Shown here piece after piece: positions 34,932 through 43,583 of a stretch of 64,000 nucleotides of DNA (the stretch's first letter is position 1; each line of letters opens with the position of its first letter). The DNA lies in the NCBI GenBank assembly GCA_944389025.1, contig CALXKU010000004.1:1-64000 (forward strand), read 5' to 3'. Made by a program: the position numbers and the translations under genes. The notes below the pieces were generated by a model. The model searched no databases and was not told where the DNA came from. It saw nothing but the letters and a program-made list of their open reading frames with translations. This stretch comes from an uncultured Spirochaetaceae bacterium. GTDB taxonomy: Bacteria > Spirochaetota > Spirochaetia > Sphaerochaetales > Sphaerochaetaceae.

Positions 34932-35837
34932 TTATGAAAAATTATCGACTTCGCTCTTAGTAGGTATAGCCTCCATCGCACCAGAACGCGAGACGGCGAT
35001 TGCAGAAGCCACCGAGGCCCTCTCCAGAGCTCTCTGTCCCCCCTCTCCTTTCATAAGGGATGAGAGGCAGTAGCCAAGGAATGTGTCCCCGGCACCTGTA
35101 GTATCCTTAACGGGGATATCCACGATAGGGGCAAAGCATATACCACTGTCATCAATCAGATATGCCCCTTTCTTTCCTGCTGTCACCACTATCGTGCTTT
35201 GGGGATACTTCTCTTTCAGCAGCTTGAGAGCCGTCCTGAAATCACAGTCTTCCTTAAGTGGTCGGCCCAGACAGGAAAGCGTCTCCGCTTCTATCTCGTT
35301 AAGGAAGAAATAAGAGATCTTCGATAACGGAAGAGAGAGTATCTCGGGCGAACAAGGGGAAGGGTTAAAGGCTATCACAAGATTCTTGTCATACGCCATG
35401 TCGATTATCTCAGGAAGGAGGTTTATCTCATTTTCAAGCACGAGCACATCTGCTAAAGAGAAATCCTTAAGAGCACCCTCTATATCGCTGAAAGTGAAAG
35501 CCTTGTTCCCTCCTGCATGAAGGATTATCGAATTCTGTCCCCGGCTATCGACCTGTATGATCGCCGTTCCTGTCTCCTCAGTATCACTTACTATCGTCTT
35601 TGAAATGTTGACCCCATAGGATGAGAGCTTATCAAGCACCCAAGAGCCATCGGAGCCAACTTTTCCGACGAAATACACATCCTCCCCGGCCTTCGCCAGG
35701 GAAGCTGCCTGGTTTGCTCCCTTGCCTCCCGCGCTGCGGGAGACGGAGACGCTGCTTATTGTCTCCCCCGCGTTCACGATATGCTCCACACGGTAGGTCA
35801 TGTCGATGTTAAGGGAACCAAGTACCAGATATCTCAT
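34932..35837 (-). CDS. rbsK: Ribokinase (PfkB family)
   Basis: A 301-residue sugar kinase that would make ribose 5-phosphate from ribose and ATP. It has GSLNIDMTY near the start, the sugar-binding AGGKGANQA near residue 39 and the catalytic DTTGAGDTFLGY with its anion hole. Length fits ribokinase. The ATG at 35837 follows AAGGAAAATGAT and comes one base after the stop of the ADP-ribosylglycohydrolase gene, so the two are coupled. Ribose specificity is supported by motifs and by that neighbour, but other PfkB substrates remain possible. Confidence 0.87.
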   Translation of the reverse strand: MRYLVLGSLNIDMTYRVEHIVNAGETISSVSVSRSAGGKGANQAASLAKAGEDVYFVGKVGSDGSWVLDKLSSYGVNISKTIVSDTEETGTAIIQVDSRGQNSIILHAGGNKAFTFSDIEGALKDFSLADVLVLENEINLLPEIIDMAYDKNLVIAFNPSPCSPEILSLPLSKISYFFLNEIEAETLSCLGRPLKEDCDFRTALKLLKEKYPQSTIVVTAGKKGAYLIDDSGICFAPIVDIPVKDTTGAGDTFLGYCLSSLMKGEGGQRALERASVASAIAVSRSGAMEAIPTKSEVDNFS

Positions 35838-35838
35838 A

Positions 35839-37200
35839 TCATTTTCCTTCTTCAATAAGATTGAGAGTCCTTTCAGCAAGAGAAGAGATTGCTACGCGTC
35901 CAAAACCATCTATTCCGCTTATTATCGTATCATTAAGAGGAGATACCCACTTCTCGGGGAGAGAAGATGCACCGAGGACCATGCCAACTATGGAAGCCGT
36001 GGTCGCACCGTTACAATCGGTATCGAAACCGGATGTGACTGCGATTCCTATCGTCTTCTCAAGGTCCAACTCTCCCCAGAGCAGGGCTATCGTGCAGATC
36101 ATGGCATTGGAAATCGTATGACACCAGTCATGATTATCCTTCTCATCATAGAGCTCATGAATACGGTTCTGCGCCTCTTCGCTACTGATTTTCTCATCAT
36201 AATACCAGGAGAATACCCTATCAATTGCCTCACGGAGCCTCGAAGACTTAGGAATTTCCGCAAGACCGGCATCTATTATCTCCTTGACATTATCACTTAC
36301 GGCAGCCTTTGCAAGCATCGCCGCAACGAACATCTCACCGTAGATTCCGTTCTTAACATGGCTTATGGAGGCATCATTATATGCCATTCTCGCCGCCTCT
36401 CTCGGATTTCCCGGGTTGATATACCCGAAAAGGTCAGCCCTTATCTGTGCTCCGATCCATTCACGATAGCAGTTGTTATAGAGTGCCGAATATGGTGGCT
36501 CTATGCGATTCGTGAAATTTCTGTATGCAACCCTTTCCGCTGTACATGCGTGCAAAAACTGGAGATTCATCATCCAGGAATGCGCCATCTGCTCAGCTGT
36601 GAAATTCCTCCCGAACTCCTCCACCGTTTTCAGACAAAGCACAGTGTAGTTCGTATCATCATCCTCTGGCATGAAAGAAACGTTGTTGATCCAGTTTATA
36701 TGGTTGCTACCATAGACCCTGCCTTCATCCACAACGTGATATCTCTCCCTTATCTTCTTATCTATTGCAGATGACATGTAGCCTTTTGGCGGGTAATTGC
36801 CCGTATCCTTAAGCAGGCCTACGATACGGTCCCTGTACCACCCCTCAATAGGCTGACCGAAAAGACAACCGACACAACGGGCGAGCCATGCACCGTAAAT
36901 CTTATCTTTCAAGCTCTCTCTGCAGATCTTAACCGGTGTTCTCTCTACATCGGAGCATTCGTCCAGTATGCCTTGATAATCAGAAGGTTCAACATAGCCA
37001 TAATCAGCCCTCACAGGTGCGTTTTTCATCTTCTCAAGAAGAGCAGCTGCCTCTTTCTCCATAAGCACACCCTTCTCGAAAAGGGACCTGATCATTATCG
37101 CCTCATCCTTATAAGGCTCAACCATCCTACCCTCTTCAAGGCTCTGCTTATACTCGATCATCGTTGTCTCTGAAAGTGTGAGCCACATTGAATTAACCAC
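35839..37200 (-). CDS. ADP-ribosylglycohydrolase (DraG/ARH) family protein
   Basis: A 453-residue protein. After about 90 residues unlike the family comes the ARH core: IYGAWLARCVGCLFGQPIEG near residue 100, the metal site EDDDTNYT near 170 and the C-terminal metal site GFDTDCNGATTASIVG near 395. Both magnesium sites look intact. Known members cleave ADP-ribose or ribosyl bonds. The operon with ribokinase and a sugar-type importer suggests that it frees ribose from an imported riboside. The start is a GTG at 37200 behind AGGAGG; an ATG four codons later is possible. Confidence 0.88.
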   Translation of the reverse strand: MVNSMWLTLSETTMIEYKQSLEEGRMVEPYKDEAIMIRSLFEKGVLMEKEAAALLEKMKNAPVRADYGYVEPSDYQGILDECSDVERTPVKICRESLKDKIYGAWLARCVGCLFGQPIEGWYRDRIVGLLKDTGNYPPKGYMSSAIDKKIRERYHVVDEGRVYGSNHINWINNVSFMPEDDDTNYTVLCLKTVEEFGRNFTAEQMAHSWMMNLQFLHACTAERVAYRNFTNRIEPPYSALYNNCYREWIGAQIRADLFGYINPGNPREAARMAYNDASISHVKNGIYGEMFVAAMLAKAAVSDNVKEIIDAGLAEIPKSSRLREAIDRVFSWYYDEKISSEEAQNRIHELYDEKDNHDWCHTISNAMICTIALLWGELDLEKTIGIAVTSGFDTDCNGATTASIVGMVLGASSLPEKWVSPLNDTIISGIDGFGRVAISSLAERTLNLIEEGK

Positions 37201-37210
37201 TTTTTTCCTC

Positions 37211-38044
37211 CTAACCTTTAACTCCGCCTGCAGTCATTCCATCGATGAACCTCCTCTGCAGGAAGATGAAGAATACTATCACAGGCAGAGTGACCATCAC
37301 GGCATAAGCCATCATGTTACCCCACTCCGTGGTATATCTGCTTGTAAAGCTGTAGAACTCGACAGCAAGAGTCGTAACATTCTCCGTCTGCAGGAATGTG
37401 ACCGCGAACAGGAACTCATTCCAGCACCAGAGTCCTACGATCAGGGATGCGGTAAGAAGTCCCGGCTGTACGAGAGGAAGCACGATCTTCCAGAAAATCT
37501 GCATGTTGCTAGCCCCGTCTATCATCGCAGAGTTCATGATATCCTGATCGATAGCTTCAAAATACGTCTTAAGCAGGAATATCGCGAATGGTGAATAGAC
37601 TGCCGCATAGATCACCATCATCGCGAACAGGTTGTTTACGAATCCCGCTTTCTGCAGAATGAAGAAGAGCGGTATTATGAAAAGCTGTTTCGGAATCGTA
37701 TTGCATACAAGGAAATACACACTGATGGTCTTCCAGCCGAAGACGGCCTTTCTTGCAAGCCCGTATGCCGCCATACAGCTTATAAGCAGAGTTATGAGGA
37801 GTGTTCCCACAACAAGTGTGATACTGTTTCTTGCAGCCCGTGCGATACTTCCCTGCACCCATGCATCCATGTAATTCTCAAAAGAGAGTGACTCGGGCAG
37901 CGCAAGAGGATTCGTTGAGATCTGAATCCTGGTCTTGAAGCTGTTCAGGACCATGAGAGCAAGGGGAAGAAGTGTGACGAGAATCATGAAAACGATTATC
38001 GTTATGCTTAAAACTTTTACTGTCTTTCCATCATGCACTCTCAT
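37211..38044 (-). CDS. Carbohydrate ABC transporter permease (MalG family)
   Basis: A 277-residue permease with six hydrophobic segments. The cytoplasmic coupling motif is EAIDQDIMNSAMIDGASNMQIFWKIVLPL near residue 165, the MalG-type EAA loop. It begins four bases before the end of the partner permease gene behind GAGGGTAAG, so the two are coupled. It forms the channel for the solute captured by the binding protein at 38971-40302. Only 10 bp separate its stop from the ADP-ribosylglycohydrolase start. Confidence 0.94.
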   Translation of the reverse strand: MRVHDGKTVKVLSITIIVFMILVTLLPLALMVLNSFKTRIQISTNPLALPESLSFENYMDAWVQGSIARAARNSITLVVGTLLITLLISCMAAYGLARKAVFGWKTISVYFLVCNTIPKQLFIIPLFFILQKAGFVNNLFAMMVIYAAVYSPFAIFLLKTYFEAIDQDIMNSAMIDGASNMQIFWKIVLPLVQPGLLTASLIVGLWCWNEFLFAVTFLQTENVTTLAVEFYSFTSRYTTEWGNMMAYAVMVTLPVIVFFIFLQRRFIDGMTAGGVKG

Positions 38045-38913
38045 GACTTACCCTCCTTAACCTGCATCCTTACATAGAAGACGATTACGATACCCGCAAG
38101 GAAGCTCATTATGAGAGCGGTAGCGGAACCAAGCCCGATATCATGTGTATAGAACGAGTAGCGGTAAGAAAGCGTTGAGAGCATCTCTGAGCTGTTACCG
38201 GGTCCTCCTCCAGTAAGAATCCAAATGTAATCGAATGATAGGAAACTCCAGATTATCGTCATAAGCATCATGAAAAGGATGTTGCTCCTGATCGAAGGTA
38301 TGATAACGCTGATGAACTTTCTGAAGAAACCCGCGCCATCTATCTCCGCCGCTTCGATAAGACTGTCATCAACCTGCCTCATAGCAGCAAGGAATACGAC
38401 TGCAAGGAAACCCCACCAGTGCCAGCAGTCTACTGCCATACATGCCCAGATCGATGTCGCTTGCTGGGTAAGAGGGTTCACAAGCTTTTCTGAAAGGATT
38501 CCCAGATTGTTTATCCAGCCGAGAATTCCACTTCTAGGATGAAGTATCATTGAAGAGAAAATGGCACATATAACTACAGGGGAAATAATATTGGGTATGA
38601 AGAAAATCGACTGCAGAGCGGTTCTTCCCCTCTTCCTGAAAAGAAGTATCACTGCGATGAACAGGGCAATGGCGATTGGAACTATAAGAAAGAAAATCGT
38701 CCACTTGATATTGTTCTTTATCGCAACGAACAGGCTCTCATTGTGAAAGAGTGATATGAAGTTATCTATGCCATTGAACTTAGGAGTTCCGAGACCATTC
38801 CACTCGGTAAAAGAGAAATAGACTGTGGCAACAGCCGGAACAAGAATAATAATCACGTTAATAAGAAGAGCCGGAAGAACGAAAACAAATCCTGATAAAT
38901 TCTTCTTTTTCAT
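38041..38913 (-). CDS. Carbohydrate ABC transporter permease (MalF/UgpA family)
   Basis: A 290-residue permease with six hydrophobic segments, the TVYFSFTEWNG start typical of UgpA-like proteins and an EAA loop (DDSLIEAAEIDGAGFFRKFISVIIPS) near residue 185. TAAGGAGC precedes the ATG. It is the second gene of the operon after the binding protein. No ATPase gene is present in this cluster, so the importer presumably uses a shared MsmX/MalK-type ATPase encoded elsewhere. Confidence 0.94.
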   Translation of the reverse strand: MKKKNLSGFVFVLPALLINVIIILVPAVATVYFSFTEWNGLGTPKFNGIDNFISLFHNESLFVAIKNNIKWTIFFLIVPIAIALFIAVILLFRKRGRTALQSIFFIPNIISPVVICAIFSSMILHPRSGILGWINNLGILSEKLVNPLTQQATSIWACMAVDCWHWWGFLAVVFLAAMRQVDDSLIEAAEIDGAGFFRKFISVIIPSIRSNILFMMLMTIIWSFLSFDYIWILTGGGPGNSSEMLSTLSYRYSFYTHDIGLGSATALIMSFLAGIVIVFYVRMQVKEGKS

Positions 38914-38970
38914 TTCTGCTCCTTAATATCTTCCACCCGCCAAAACGGCGGATGGAAGTAAGACATCAAC

Positions 38971-40302
38971 TTAAACCGAACTTGGAACAGGAAGGCTGTT
39001 ACCTGCGTCATAATCGGCCTGGAATGCGGCATCAAGACCTTCGAGATACTCGATGCTGCTCATGTTGCCAAGGAATACGTTCTCAACCTGTTCCCAGATG
39101 TACTGGTCGGTCTTCTCCGGCCAGAACGTCCATGTCACATAGCCGAACTTACCTGCGTTAATAGCATCGCTCATCTCATCGATGCATGCTGCAAAGCGGG
39201 CATCAATCTTATCGCCGAAATCCTCTCTGTTGAGGGTGTTGATAGGAAGAATCCATTCTCCCGGCCAGTCAACATTAAGCTGTACCTGTACGGCCTTGTC
39301 CGTGAAGAGTGTGTTAAGAAGCTCAGCAACAGCATCCGGCCTTGCCGTCTTCTGGTTGATTGAGAGCGTAGCTCCTACTCCGATCGCATAAAGAGGATAC
39401 TCAAGACCTTCCTTCACAGGAATCGGAGCCCAGTCCCAATCCTGTCCTGTCTCACCGAAGAACTCATCCATTCTCTGGAAGTTCCATGTACCGGAGATAT
39501 ACATGGCTACGGAACCGTCGGCGATGACCGCAAGGCAGTCCTCATCCGCGTATGAGAAGTAGTCCGGTGAATAGTAATCGTTGAAGAAATGTACGAGCTC
39601 ATCCATTGCCTCGACGAAAGCCTCATCCGTCCATGGAATCTCATCATTGAGTGCCTGGTAAATCTTGTCAGGGCCTGCGATATGATTGAAGAAATAGGTC
39701 ACAAGGTGCTCGTTCGTAGGTCTCCAGCTGCTGTTTCCATTCACAAGTGGGATAACTCCAGCGTCCTTGATCTCCTGGCATAGTGCATCGAACTCCTCCC
39801 ATGTCTCAGGAATTGTCCAGCCATGCTCGTCAAAGAGTGTCTTATTATAGAAAATAACCATTGACTCATAGGTCTTAGGAAGAGCATAAAGGTGACCGTC
39901 AACGGATCCGAGGTCGAGCATCATCGGGAAGAGGATGTCATTCCATCCATACTGAGCGGCGAACTCATCCAGAGAATAGAGGTAACCTTCCTTTGCGAGT
40001 TCCTGTACATAGCTAGGACCGGCGGTGAGAACAAGGTCAGGCCCCGCACCTGCAAGAAGCTGAGTTCTTACGTTCTGGTCATAGTTAGGATCGAACCTGA
40101 TCTCGAACTCATAATCATCCGCACGGGAGTTGACTACTTCGATGAGATCAGTTCTCAGGTGCTGTTCGTGCTCCGCTGTCGCAGATTCATAGAGCCATAA
40201 CAGCTGATCTTTTCCGCTATCTGAGGACTCACTGCTTCCACCTGCGAAAACAGGTGAGAAAACGAGTGCTGCAAGAAGTAAAAATACTAATCCTTTTTTC
40301 AT
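38971..40302 (-). CDS. Extracellular solute-binding protein family 1 (sugar type)
   Basis: A 443-residue exported binding protein. The signal sequence ends FSPVFA and the mature chain begins GGSSESS. It has the family 1 features PDLVLTAGPSYVQELA near residue 100, YALPKTYESMVIFYNKTLFDEHGW near 140 and a tryptophan-rich ligand region. I chose the ATG at 40302, six bases after GAAGGAG; the ATG two codons earlier abuts that box. It heads the operon that continues with two permeases, the ADP-ribosylglycohydrolase and ribokinase. Its ligand may be a riboside. Confidence 0.92.
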   Translation of the reverse strand: MKKGLVFLLLAALVFSPVFAGGSSESSDSGKDQLLWLYESATAEHEQHLRTDLIEVVNSRADDYEFEIRFDPNYDQNVRTQLLAGAGPDLVLTAGPSYVQELAKEGYLYSLDEFAAQYGWNDILFPMMLDLGSVDGHLYALPKTYESMVIFYNKTLFDEHGWTIPETWEEFDALCQEIKDAGVIPLVNGNSSWRPTNEHLVTYFFNHIAGPDKIYQALNDEIPWTDEAFVEAMDELVHFFNDYYSPDYFSYADEDCLAVIADGSVAMYISGTWNFQRMDEFFGETGQDWDWAPIPVKEGLEYPLYAIGVGATLSINQKTARPDAVAELLNTLFTDKAVQVQLNVDWPGEWILPINTLNREDFGDKIDARFAACIDEMSDAINAGKFGYVTWTFWPEKTDQYIWEQVENVFLGNMSSIEYLEGLDAAFQADYDAGNSLPVPSSV

Positions 40303-40369
40303 TTTCATCTCCTTCTGTTTTCATTATCCAATTGCAAATTTGAAACTGTCAAACAAAAGAAATCTCTAT

Positions 40370-40392
40370 TTTTTGCAAATAAATTGCAAAAA
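40370..40392. promoter_or_regulatory. Candidate LacI-family operator between divergent units
   Basis: TTTTTGCAA (40370-40378) and TTGCAAAAA (40384-40392) form a perfect inverted repeat with a five-base gap, in the 251-bp region between the binding-protein gene and the divergent lacI-type gene. A further TTGCAAATTTG lies at 40332-40342. Binding by the product of 40554-41537 is inferred from position. Confidence 0.5.
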
Positions 40393-40553
40393 TATTACGG
40401 ATTTTTAAATCTTATATTTTGTTTATATAAAATAAATTAATTTAAATAAAAACCAGAAAATGAAAATATTACTGAAAATATTCTAAGTAAATTATGCAAA
40501 TTAATGTAAAATTTTCCTTTATAAAATTGCCATTTTCATCCCATAATAAAATC

Positions 40554-41537
40554 ATGGCAGTCAATCCAACTCTAAAAGAAATATCAGCAATGACAGATGT
40601 CTCCATCGCCACGGTCTCACGGGCTCTGTCCAAGCCTGATAAGGTAAAATTCGCAACCAGGAAGAAGATTGAAGCCGCCATAGAGGAGTACCAGAGGGAG
40701 AAGAAGAAGGAGTCTTCCAACCTCGTAGGCTTCATCGTCCCCGATCTTGAGAACCAGTTTTTTCCTCTGATGCTCAGCGGGGCGGACAATGCCGCAGCAC
40801 TAAGCGGAGCGAATATCATCACACTGTGCTCAGGAAACGATCCGAAGAAAGAGGATAACATTATCAAGAAACTGATCGACATGCATGTTGATGGTGTGAT
40901 AATGAGCACATCAGGAAAAGCCTCGCCACTGCTTCATCAGATTATAAAAGACAACATCATCCCGATCATATTCCTGGACAGGGACCCTGAGATTGACAAC
41001 ATAGACCTCATAACCACGGATAACTATGATGGCATGTATCAGAGCACGAAATACCTTCTCACCCTTGGGCACAGGGACATACTCTACCTAGGAGGAAGGG
41101 AAGGAACAAGTACGAACAAAGCAAGAGAGGAAGGATTCTGCAAAGCAATCGGAGAATATAACGGGATCTCGATATCGATGAGATATGGAGAATACGATTT
41201 CATGACCAGCTACAACATCTTTAAAGAGATGATAAAGAGCGGACACCTGCCTTTCACGGCTATCGCATCTGCAAATGATATCATGGCCCTCGGAGCGATA
41301 AAAGCATTTGAAGAAAACGGGATACGAATTCCTGAGGACATCTCAATAATAGGCTATGATGACATTCCAAGCGCGGAGTACTCATCCCTTACGACCGTGA
41401 AACAGCCGTTCAGGGAGATGGGAAGAATGGCATTCTATCAGCTTTCATCGATCATACAGAACCAGTTCCGTCCGAAAAAGAAACTCATACTCAATTCGAC
41501 AATAATATTCCGCTCATCATGCGCGGTAAGAAAATGA
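40554..41537 (+). CDS. LacI-family transcriptional regulator
   Basis: A 327-residue repressor. The N-terminal HTH is TLKEISAMTDVSIATVSRALSKPDKV at residues 5-30, followed by a hinge region and a periplasmic-binding-protein-like sensor domain (LVGFIVPDLENQFFPLMLSG, DGVIMSTSG, IIGYDDIPSAEYSSLTTVKQP). It diverges from the riboside/sugar transporter operon and probably controls it, with the sugar or riboside as effector. The ATG at 40554 fits the usual HTH start. No ribosome binding site is visible there, and a CATAAT box lies six bases upstream. Confidence 0.92.
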   Translation: MAVNPTLKEISAMTDVSIATVSRALSKPDKVKFATRKKIEAAIEEYQREKKKESSNLVGFIVPDLENQFFPLMLSGADNAAALSGANIITLCSGNDPKKEDNIIKKLIDMHVDGVIMSTSGKASPLLHQIIKDNIIPIIFLDRDPEIDNIDLITTDNYDGMYQSTKYLLTLGHRDILYLGGREGTSTNKAREEGFCKAIGEYNGISISMRYGEYDFMTSYNIFKEMIKSGHLPFTAIASANDIMALGAIKAFEENGIRIPEDISIIGYDDIPSAEYSSLTTVKQPFREMGRMAFYQLSSIIQNQFRPKKKLILNSTIIFRSSCAVRK

Positions 41538-42263
41538 TCAGATATCTTTTGCCAGCCTTCTCACCCGGTCAGGGTAGTTGGTAATTATCCCGTCCACTTT
41601 CAGATTCAGAGCCGTTATGATATCCGCCTCGTCATTGACGGTCCAGACGTTGATCCCTACCCCGTTTGAGCGCATGTCCTTAACACTATCTATATCGATC
41701 GTACCATAGGACGGATGGAAGTAAGAGATTCCTTCCCGCTTAAAAAGAGGTCCCATGTTATAAAGCCTCTGATCTATAAGGAGTGCTACGGGAAGCTCTG
41801 GAGCAATCTTATGCAGACGTACTATGCTCAGCCAGTTGAATGAGGAGAAGATTACACTATTCTCAAGACCGGCACGACAAACCATATCAACAGCCTTCTC
41901 CTCTATTCCATCATAATAGACGGGAGCCGTCTTAAGTTCGATGTTTGTAACTATCTTCTTATCCTTAATGAAATCGAGGTACTCCTCAAATGAGGGGATG
42001 GGAGTGAAACCGAACCTGTTATCAAAAAGAGAACCTGCGTTGATCTTCTCAAGCTCGCTGCGCGTATAATCGAATATGAAACCATCCAACCCGCTGGTTC
42101 TTCTCATCGCCTCGTCATGCTGTATCATGATCTCCCCATCCTTTGAAAAATGGATGTCGAGCTCAATACCGTCGACTTTCGCCTCCACCGCCTTCCAGAA
42201 AGAAAGCATCGTGTTCTCAGGATACATGCCGGAAAAGCCCCTGTGTGCGAAAATTCTCACCAT
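41538..42263 (-). CDS. Glycerophosphodiester phosphodiesterase (UgpQ type)
   Basis: A 241-residue GDPD-fold enzyme that releases glycerol 3-phosphate from phospholipid head-group diesters. It has the catalytic AHRGFSGMYPENT at residues 6-18, the metal ligands ELDIHFSKDG near 38 and HDEAMRRTSG near 50, and late WTVND and GIITNYPD. It has no signal sequence, so it is cytoplasmic. GGAGGAGG precedes the start by about 11 bases. It ends directly beside the convergent LacI gene. Confidence 0.93.
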   Translation of the reverse strand: MVRIFAHRGFSGMYPENTMLSFWKAVEAKVDGIELDIHFSKDGEIMIQHDEAMRRTSGLDGFIFDYTRSELEKINAGSLFDNRFGFTPIPSFEEYLDFIKDKKIVTNIELKTAPVYYDGIEEKAVDMVCRAGLENSVIFSSFNWLSIVRLHKIAPELPVALLIDQRLYNMGPLFKREGISYFHPSYGTIDIDSVKDMRSNGVGINVWTVNDEADIITALNLKVDGIITNYPDRVRRLAKDI

Positions 42264-42396
42264 TTCTTACATATCCTCCTCCGATATATTCATGATAATC
42301 CTTCCAGAGGCAAACGGCAAATCCGTAAGTGTACCTTTTATCGCTTTTAGATGGGCTTTCCCCCTTACAAAGCAACATGGGAAGAGCAAATTCCAT

Positions 42397-42425
42397 TTGA
42401 CTAATGCCCGATTTGTTCGGATATT
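42397..42425 (+). promoter_or_regulatory. Candidate promoter, leaderless start of the zinc-ribbon gene
   Basis: -35 TTGACT (42397-42402), a 17-base spacer and -10 GATATT (42420-42425) precede the ATG at 42432 by six bases. No ribosome binding site is seen. Confidence 0.45.
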
Positions 42426-42431
42426 TAGAAT

Positions 42432-42773
42432 ATGTTTAATGGAAGAACCGGATTTGATGCGCTCTCTTTCACGACGCTGATTTTATCTATAGTATTTGCA
42501 ACCCTTTCAAGCGTGATAAGGGAACGGTATCTCGCACTGCTTCCCGCCCTTGTGGCGATCGCACTGATAGCATACACATGCTTCAGAATATTCAGTACGA
42601 ATATCGGGAAAAGAAGGTATGAGGCCGATAAATTCGCCTCCATTTTCCGAAAAGATCCGTATAAGAGATTCAAGTGCCCGAAATGCGCCACAGTCTGCCG
42701 TGTCCCGAAACACAAAGGCAAGATAAAGATACATTGCCCATCCTGCGGCAATGAGTTCATAAAAAGGACATAG
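42432..42773 (+). CDS. Small membrane protein with C-terminal zinc ribbon
   Basis: A 113-residue protein with two hydrophobic segments (about residues 11-25 and 33-52) and a cytoplasmic tail with two CxxC pairs (FKCPKCATVCRVP and IHCPSCGNEF), a likely zinc ribbon. It is followed three bases later by the DUF5685 gene, which in turn overlaps a DnaJ-domain gene. The three form one unit. Function is unknown; a membrane-bound adaptor is a guess. Confidence 0.82.
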   Translation: MFNGRTGFDALSFTTLILSIVFATLSSVIRERYLALLPALVAIALIAYTCFRIFSTNIGKRRYEADKFASIFRKDPYKRFKCPKCATVCRVPKHKGKIKIHCPSCGNEFIKRT

Positions 42774-42776
42774 GAC

Positions 42777-43583
42777 ATGCTCGGCTTCATAACACCAACA
42801 AAAAGCAATCTCTCAAGATCAGAAATCGAGAAGTATAGGGCATATTACTGCGGACTCTGCCACGAGCTGAAAGGCCGCTATGGCAAGGAGGGGGCTGCCA
42901 CGTTAAGCTACGACATGGTATTCCTTATCCTACTGTTGACAGATTTATATGATGCAGGAATAGAGGGGGGATTTGAACGCTGCGCGGCAAGACCGTTGAA
43001 AGAGCATAAGTACATAACAAGCCCTTACACTGCCTATGGAGCTGACATGCAGATGCTCCTGAGCTACTACAGCGAACTAGATAAACTCCATGACCGCGAT
43101 GATGGTGCGGATGAGAAGAAGGTAAAAGCTCTCAGGAACTCGTTAAGTCCAATCGAAGGAAAATATCCACGACAGGCTAAGATATTACGCGAAGGGCTGG
43201 ATGCACTGGCAAAGCAAGAGGAGAGAGGTGAAAGTGATGCGGTGAAGATGTCATATCTTTTCGGCTCTGCAATAGCTGAAATCTTCAATCCCGTAGAAAA
43301 CGATTTCTTCTCGCCATCTCTTCTATCCCTTGGCTCTGCTCTCGGACGGTTCATATACCTTATGGATGCCTTCATAGACCGCAAGAAAGATGAGAAGAGA
43401 GGCTCATACAATCCCCTTCTTGGTATGAATGGGGAAGTTATTGAAAGCCTTCTGATGAATGCTGCAACAGATGCTAGCACAGCATTTGAGACCCTTGCAC
43501 TTGATGACAACCTTGCCATTCTGAGAAACATAATCTATTCTGGCATCTGGAAGAGTTACGATAAGGAAAAGAATGATGATTGA
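42777..43583 (+). CDS. DUF5685 family protein
   Basis: A 268-residue soluble helical protein. The start MLGFITPTKSNL with YCGLCHELKGRYGKEGAATLSYD near residue 23 fits DUF5685; the CxxC is the only cysteine pair. GRFIYLMDAFIDRKKDEKRGSYNP near residue 190, with its DxxxD-like pattern, resembles helical isoprenoid-synthase-type motifs, which may be chance. It overlaps the DnaJ gene by 11 bases, a coupling I recall as common for this family. Function is unknown. Confidence 0.8.
   Translation: MLGFITPTKSNLSRSEIEKYRAYYCGLCHELKGRYGKEGAATLSYDMVFLILLLTDLYDAGIEGGFERCAARPLKEHKYITSPYTAYGADMQMLLSYYSELDKLHDRDDGADEKKVKALRNSLSPIEGKYPRQAKILREGLDALAKQEERGESDAVKMSYLFGSAIAEIFNPVENDFFSPSLLSLGSALGRFIYLMDAFIDRKKDEKRGSYNPLLGMNGEVIESLLMNAATDASTAFETLALDDNLAILRNIIYSGIWKSYDKEKNDD

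Noticed and set aside
35800-36774. A 324-residue plus-strand open frame opposite the ADP-ribosylglycohydrolase gene
   Set aside because: The opposite strand carries complete metal-site motifs and a coupled operon. This frame has no ribosome binding site or recognisable domain.
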